From Oscillospiraceae bacterium (GTDB lineage: Bacteria; Bacillota; Clostridia; Oscillospirales; Oscillospiraceae), in NCBI GenBank assembly GCA_020025595.1, contig JAHHRV010000033.1:1-5985 (forward strand): DNA of 5,985 bases. Reading direction: 5' to 3'. Below are positions 4,605 through 5,985 of this stretch, piece after piece. How positions within the stretch are numbered: the stretch's first letter is position 1; the number at the start of each line of letters is the position of its first letter. The position numbers and the translations under genes are program-made. The notes beneath the pieces were generated by a model. It had not been told where the DNA came from, did no database searches, and saw nothing but the letters and a program-made list of their open reading frames with translations.

Positions 4605-5399
4605 TCAGACAGCTGGAGCAGGGCTTTTGCTGGTCAGATCGTTCAGCGTACCGAACTTGTAGCCCATTTCCTCCCATTTTGTGAGGATTTCGTCCAGAAT
4701 TTCAGCATTGGTCTTGGATGTGGAGTGCAGCAGGACGATGGCTCCGTTATGGATGCGGCTGGTGAGCTTCTCCATGGCGAAATCATGGCTGGGCTGCTTG
4801 TTATTGTCCCAATCCGCATAGGCAAGACTCCAGAAAATGGTTTTGTAGCCCAGTTTCTGTGCCATTTCCAGATTTTCCTGGCTGTAAATGCCCTGGGGCG
4901 GACGGTAGAATTTCTGAATTTCCTGTCCTGTGGTTTCCTTATACAGGGCCGCCAGATCGTTTAATTCCTTGGAAAATGCGTCAAAATCCGATAATTTGCT
5001 CATGTCCGGGTGATGCATGGTGTGATTGCCTACGATATGGCCTTCGTCAACCATTCGCCGCACCAGATCTGCATTCTGTTCAATATAGTTGCCTACAAGG
5101 AAGAAAGTCGCAGGAACTTTATGCTTTTTCAGTACATCCAGAATCTGAGCCGTGCAGCCGTTTTCATATCCGGAATCAAATGTGAGATAAATCGTCTTTT
5201 CCTCCGGATTTCCCAGATAATACCCGTCGAATTTCTGCAATTCCGAAGGACTGACCGGCCCTGCGGGCGGCTGACCCTCTACCTGGAACGACAGGCCCCA
5301 GTTTCCGGTTTCCAGGACTCCTCCTGAAAAATTCAAGACCAAAAGGACGGCACATAATACAACCGCCAGAATGACGATGATTATATCCAGTTTTTTCAT
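4605..5399 (-). CDS. pdaA: PdaA-type polysaccharide deacetylase, muramic delta-lactam synthesis
   Basis: Family 4 carbohydrate esterase. PdaA removes the N-acetyl group of muramic acid in spore cortex peptidoglycan, a step toward muramic delta-lactam that germination enzymes need. The 264 residues match the length of B. subtilis PdaA. There is an uncleaved-looking N-terminal membrane anchor or signal (about 5-24), then the NodB domain: TFDSGYENG at 73-81 (catalytic D75), HTMHH at 126-130 (metal ligands H126 and H130), RPPQG at 166-170, WSLAYADWD at 190-198 and LLHS at 223-226. The TFD-S/N-GYENG form, lacking the second Asp of ordinary TFDDG deacetylases, is a PdaA trait. Its presence suggests a spore former. 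The ATG at 5399 follows a GGGAGGGG ribosome binding site that is part of the preceding gene's terminator stem. No clear SigA promoter was found directly upstream; sporulation sigma control is plausible. Confidence 0.9.
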   Translation of the reverse strand: MKKLDIIIVILAVVLCAVLLVLNFSGGVLETGNWGLSFQVEGQPPAGPVSPSELQKFDGYYLGNPEEKTIYLTFDSGYENGCTAQILDVLKKHKVPATFFLVGNYIEQNADLVRRMVDEGHIVGNHTMHHPDMSKLSDFDAFSKELNDLAALYKETTGQEIQKFYRPPQGIYSQENLEMAQKLGYKTIFWSLAYADWDNNKQPSHDFAMEKLTSRIHNGAIVLLHSTSKTNAEILDEILTKWEEMGYKFGTLNDLTSKSPAPAV

Positions 5400-5439
5400 A
5401 AAAAATCCCCTCCCGGTTGATTGTACGCCCGGGAGGGGA
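5400..5439 (-). terminator. Terminator of the gltA-like gene, containing the pdaA ribosome binding site
   Basis: On the minus strand an 11-base perfect stem (5429-5439 with 5406-5416, loop of 12) is followed by six T at 5400-5405, which touch the pdaA ATG (5397-5399). The 3' arm carries GGGAGGGG, the only plausible pdaA ribosome binding site. In read-through transcripts the folded hairpin would hide this site. Confidence 0.9.
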
Positions 5440-5457
5440 ATATATGACAGATGTAAC

Positions 5458-5985
5458 TTAGTTCTTCTTCAGGAATGCGTCGATGGAAGCTGCGCCCTTC
5501 TTACCGGCACCCATGGCCAGAATAACGGTAGCAGCACCGGTAACAGCATCACCGCCAGCGAAAACGCCGTCACGGGTGGTCATTTCGTCTTCGTTGACGA
5601 TCAGGCAGCCCTTACGGTTGGTTTCCAGGCCGGGAGTGGTGGAACGGATCAGGGGGTTGGGGCTGGTGCCCAAGCTCATGATAACGGTATCCACATCCAG
5701 AACGAACTCGGAATCGGGGATAGCGATGGGACGGCGACGGCCGGAAGCATCAGGCTCGCCCAGTTCCATGCGGACACACTTGATGCCGCAGGCACGGCCG
5801 TTCTCATCACCGATGATCTCAGTGGGATTGCACAGAGTCTTGAACTCGATGCCCTCTTCCTTAGCATGGTGCTGCTCTTCCAGACGAGCGGGCATTTCAG
5901 CCTCGCCACGGCGGTAGACAACATAAACATGCTCAGCGCCCAGACGCATTGCGCAGCGGGCAGCGTCCATTGCAACGTTACCGCC
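5458..5985 (-). CDS. gltA: GltA/NfnB-type NADPH flavoprotein (glutamate synthase small-subunit family), 5' end off window
   Basis: Pyridine-nucleotide oxidoreductase of the glutamate synthase small-subunit family, related to the large subunit of NADH-dependent ferredoxin:NADP oxidoreductase (Nfn). Only the C-terminal 175 residues are present; the gene enters from the right edge, already inside the NADPH-binding fold (GGNVAMDAAR). Further on are YVVYRRGEAEMPAR, a conserved segment of this family, and FAGGDAVTGAATVILAMG, the C-terminal FAD-binding signature. In clostridia such proteins are often annotated homotetrameric NADPH glutamate synthase, although many act as NfnB in electron bifurcation; the window cannot separate the two, and an FNR-like neighbour upstream would favour Nfn. 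The TAA stop at 5458-5460 is followed by the strong terminator at 5400-5439, so it is the last gene of its transcript. Confidence 0.9.
   Translation of the reverse strand, partial: GGNVAMDAARCAMRLGAEHVYVVYRRGEAEMPARLEEQHHAKEEGIEFKTLCNPTEIIGDENGRACGIKCVRMELGEPDASGRRRPIAIPDSEFVLDVDTVIMSLGTSPNPLIRSTTPGLETNRKGCLIVNEDEMTTRDGVFAGGDAVTGAATVILAMGAGKKGAASIDAFLKKN

Noticed and set aside
5483..5917. 144-codon plus-strand open frame at the right end
   Set aside because: It is antisense to the gltA-like gene, whose NADPH and FAD motifs are clear.

Overview
The window looks like chromosomal DNA from an anaerobic, probably spore-forming Firmicute of the class Clostridia, plausibly the Oscillospiraceae/Ruminococcaceae. 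The basis is a PerR-rubredoxin-rubrerythrin peroxide defence operon, a RemB-like small regulator, a PdaA-type spore-cortex deacetylase, strong AGGAGG-type ribosome binding sites, and about half G+C in the genes with AT-rich gaps. The exact taxon is inference. No phage, IS element, CRISPR, tRNA or rRNA was seen.

Layout. Positions 1-1021 (minus strand) hold a three-gene operon transcribed leftward: perR, a 39-residue rubredoxin-like protein, and a rubrerythrin whose rubredoxin domain is at the N-terminus (reverse rubrerythrin, cut by the left edge). A near-consensus promoter and a Fur/PerR-type palindrome lie upstream of perR. Positions 1022-1258 are a divergent promoter region; its plus-strand promoter drives minD (best start TTG at 1259) and a methylglyoxal-synthase-family gene (2014-2427), closed by a terminator hairpin. 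hisS (2507-3865) and a remB-like gene (3867-4109) are tightly coupled and end at a strong terminator. Positions 4163-4560 have no convincing gene but carry a 16-bp match, one mismatch only, to the ParB/Spo0J centromere site parS, inside a longer perfect palindrome. On the minus strand follow pdaA (4605-5399), which ends in a bidirectional terminator, and the 3' part of a gltA/nfnB-type flavoprotein gene cut by the right edge. That gene's terminator reaches to the pdaA start codon and contains the pdaA ribosome binding site.

How the genes relate. PerR senses peroxide and probably controls its own operon, whose two iron proteins would reduce peroxide. MinD belongs to division-site placement; a MinD-MGS pairing recalls the clostridial min/rodA/mgsA neighbourhood, but minC, minE and rodA are absent here. 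HisRS and RemB are coupled by position. The parS-like site hints that the locus lies in the origin half of the chromosome.

Most worth a second look: the parS-like site; the methylglyoxal-synthase homologue in which the catalytic Asp (Asp71 in E. coli) is His60; and the pdaA ribosome binding site buried in the preceding terminator. I found no multi-gene system that is clearly undescribed.
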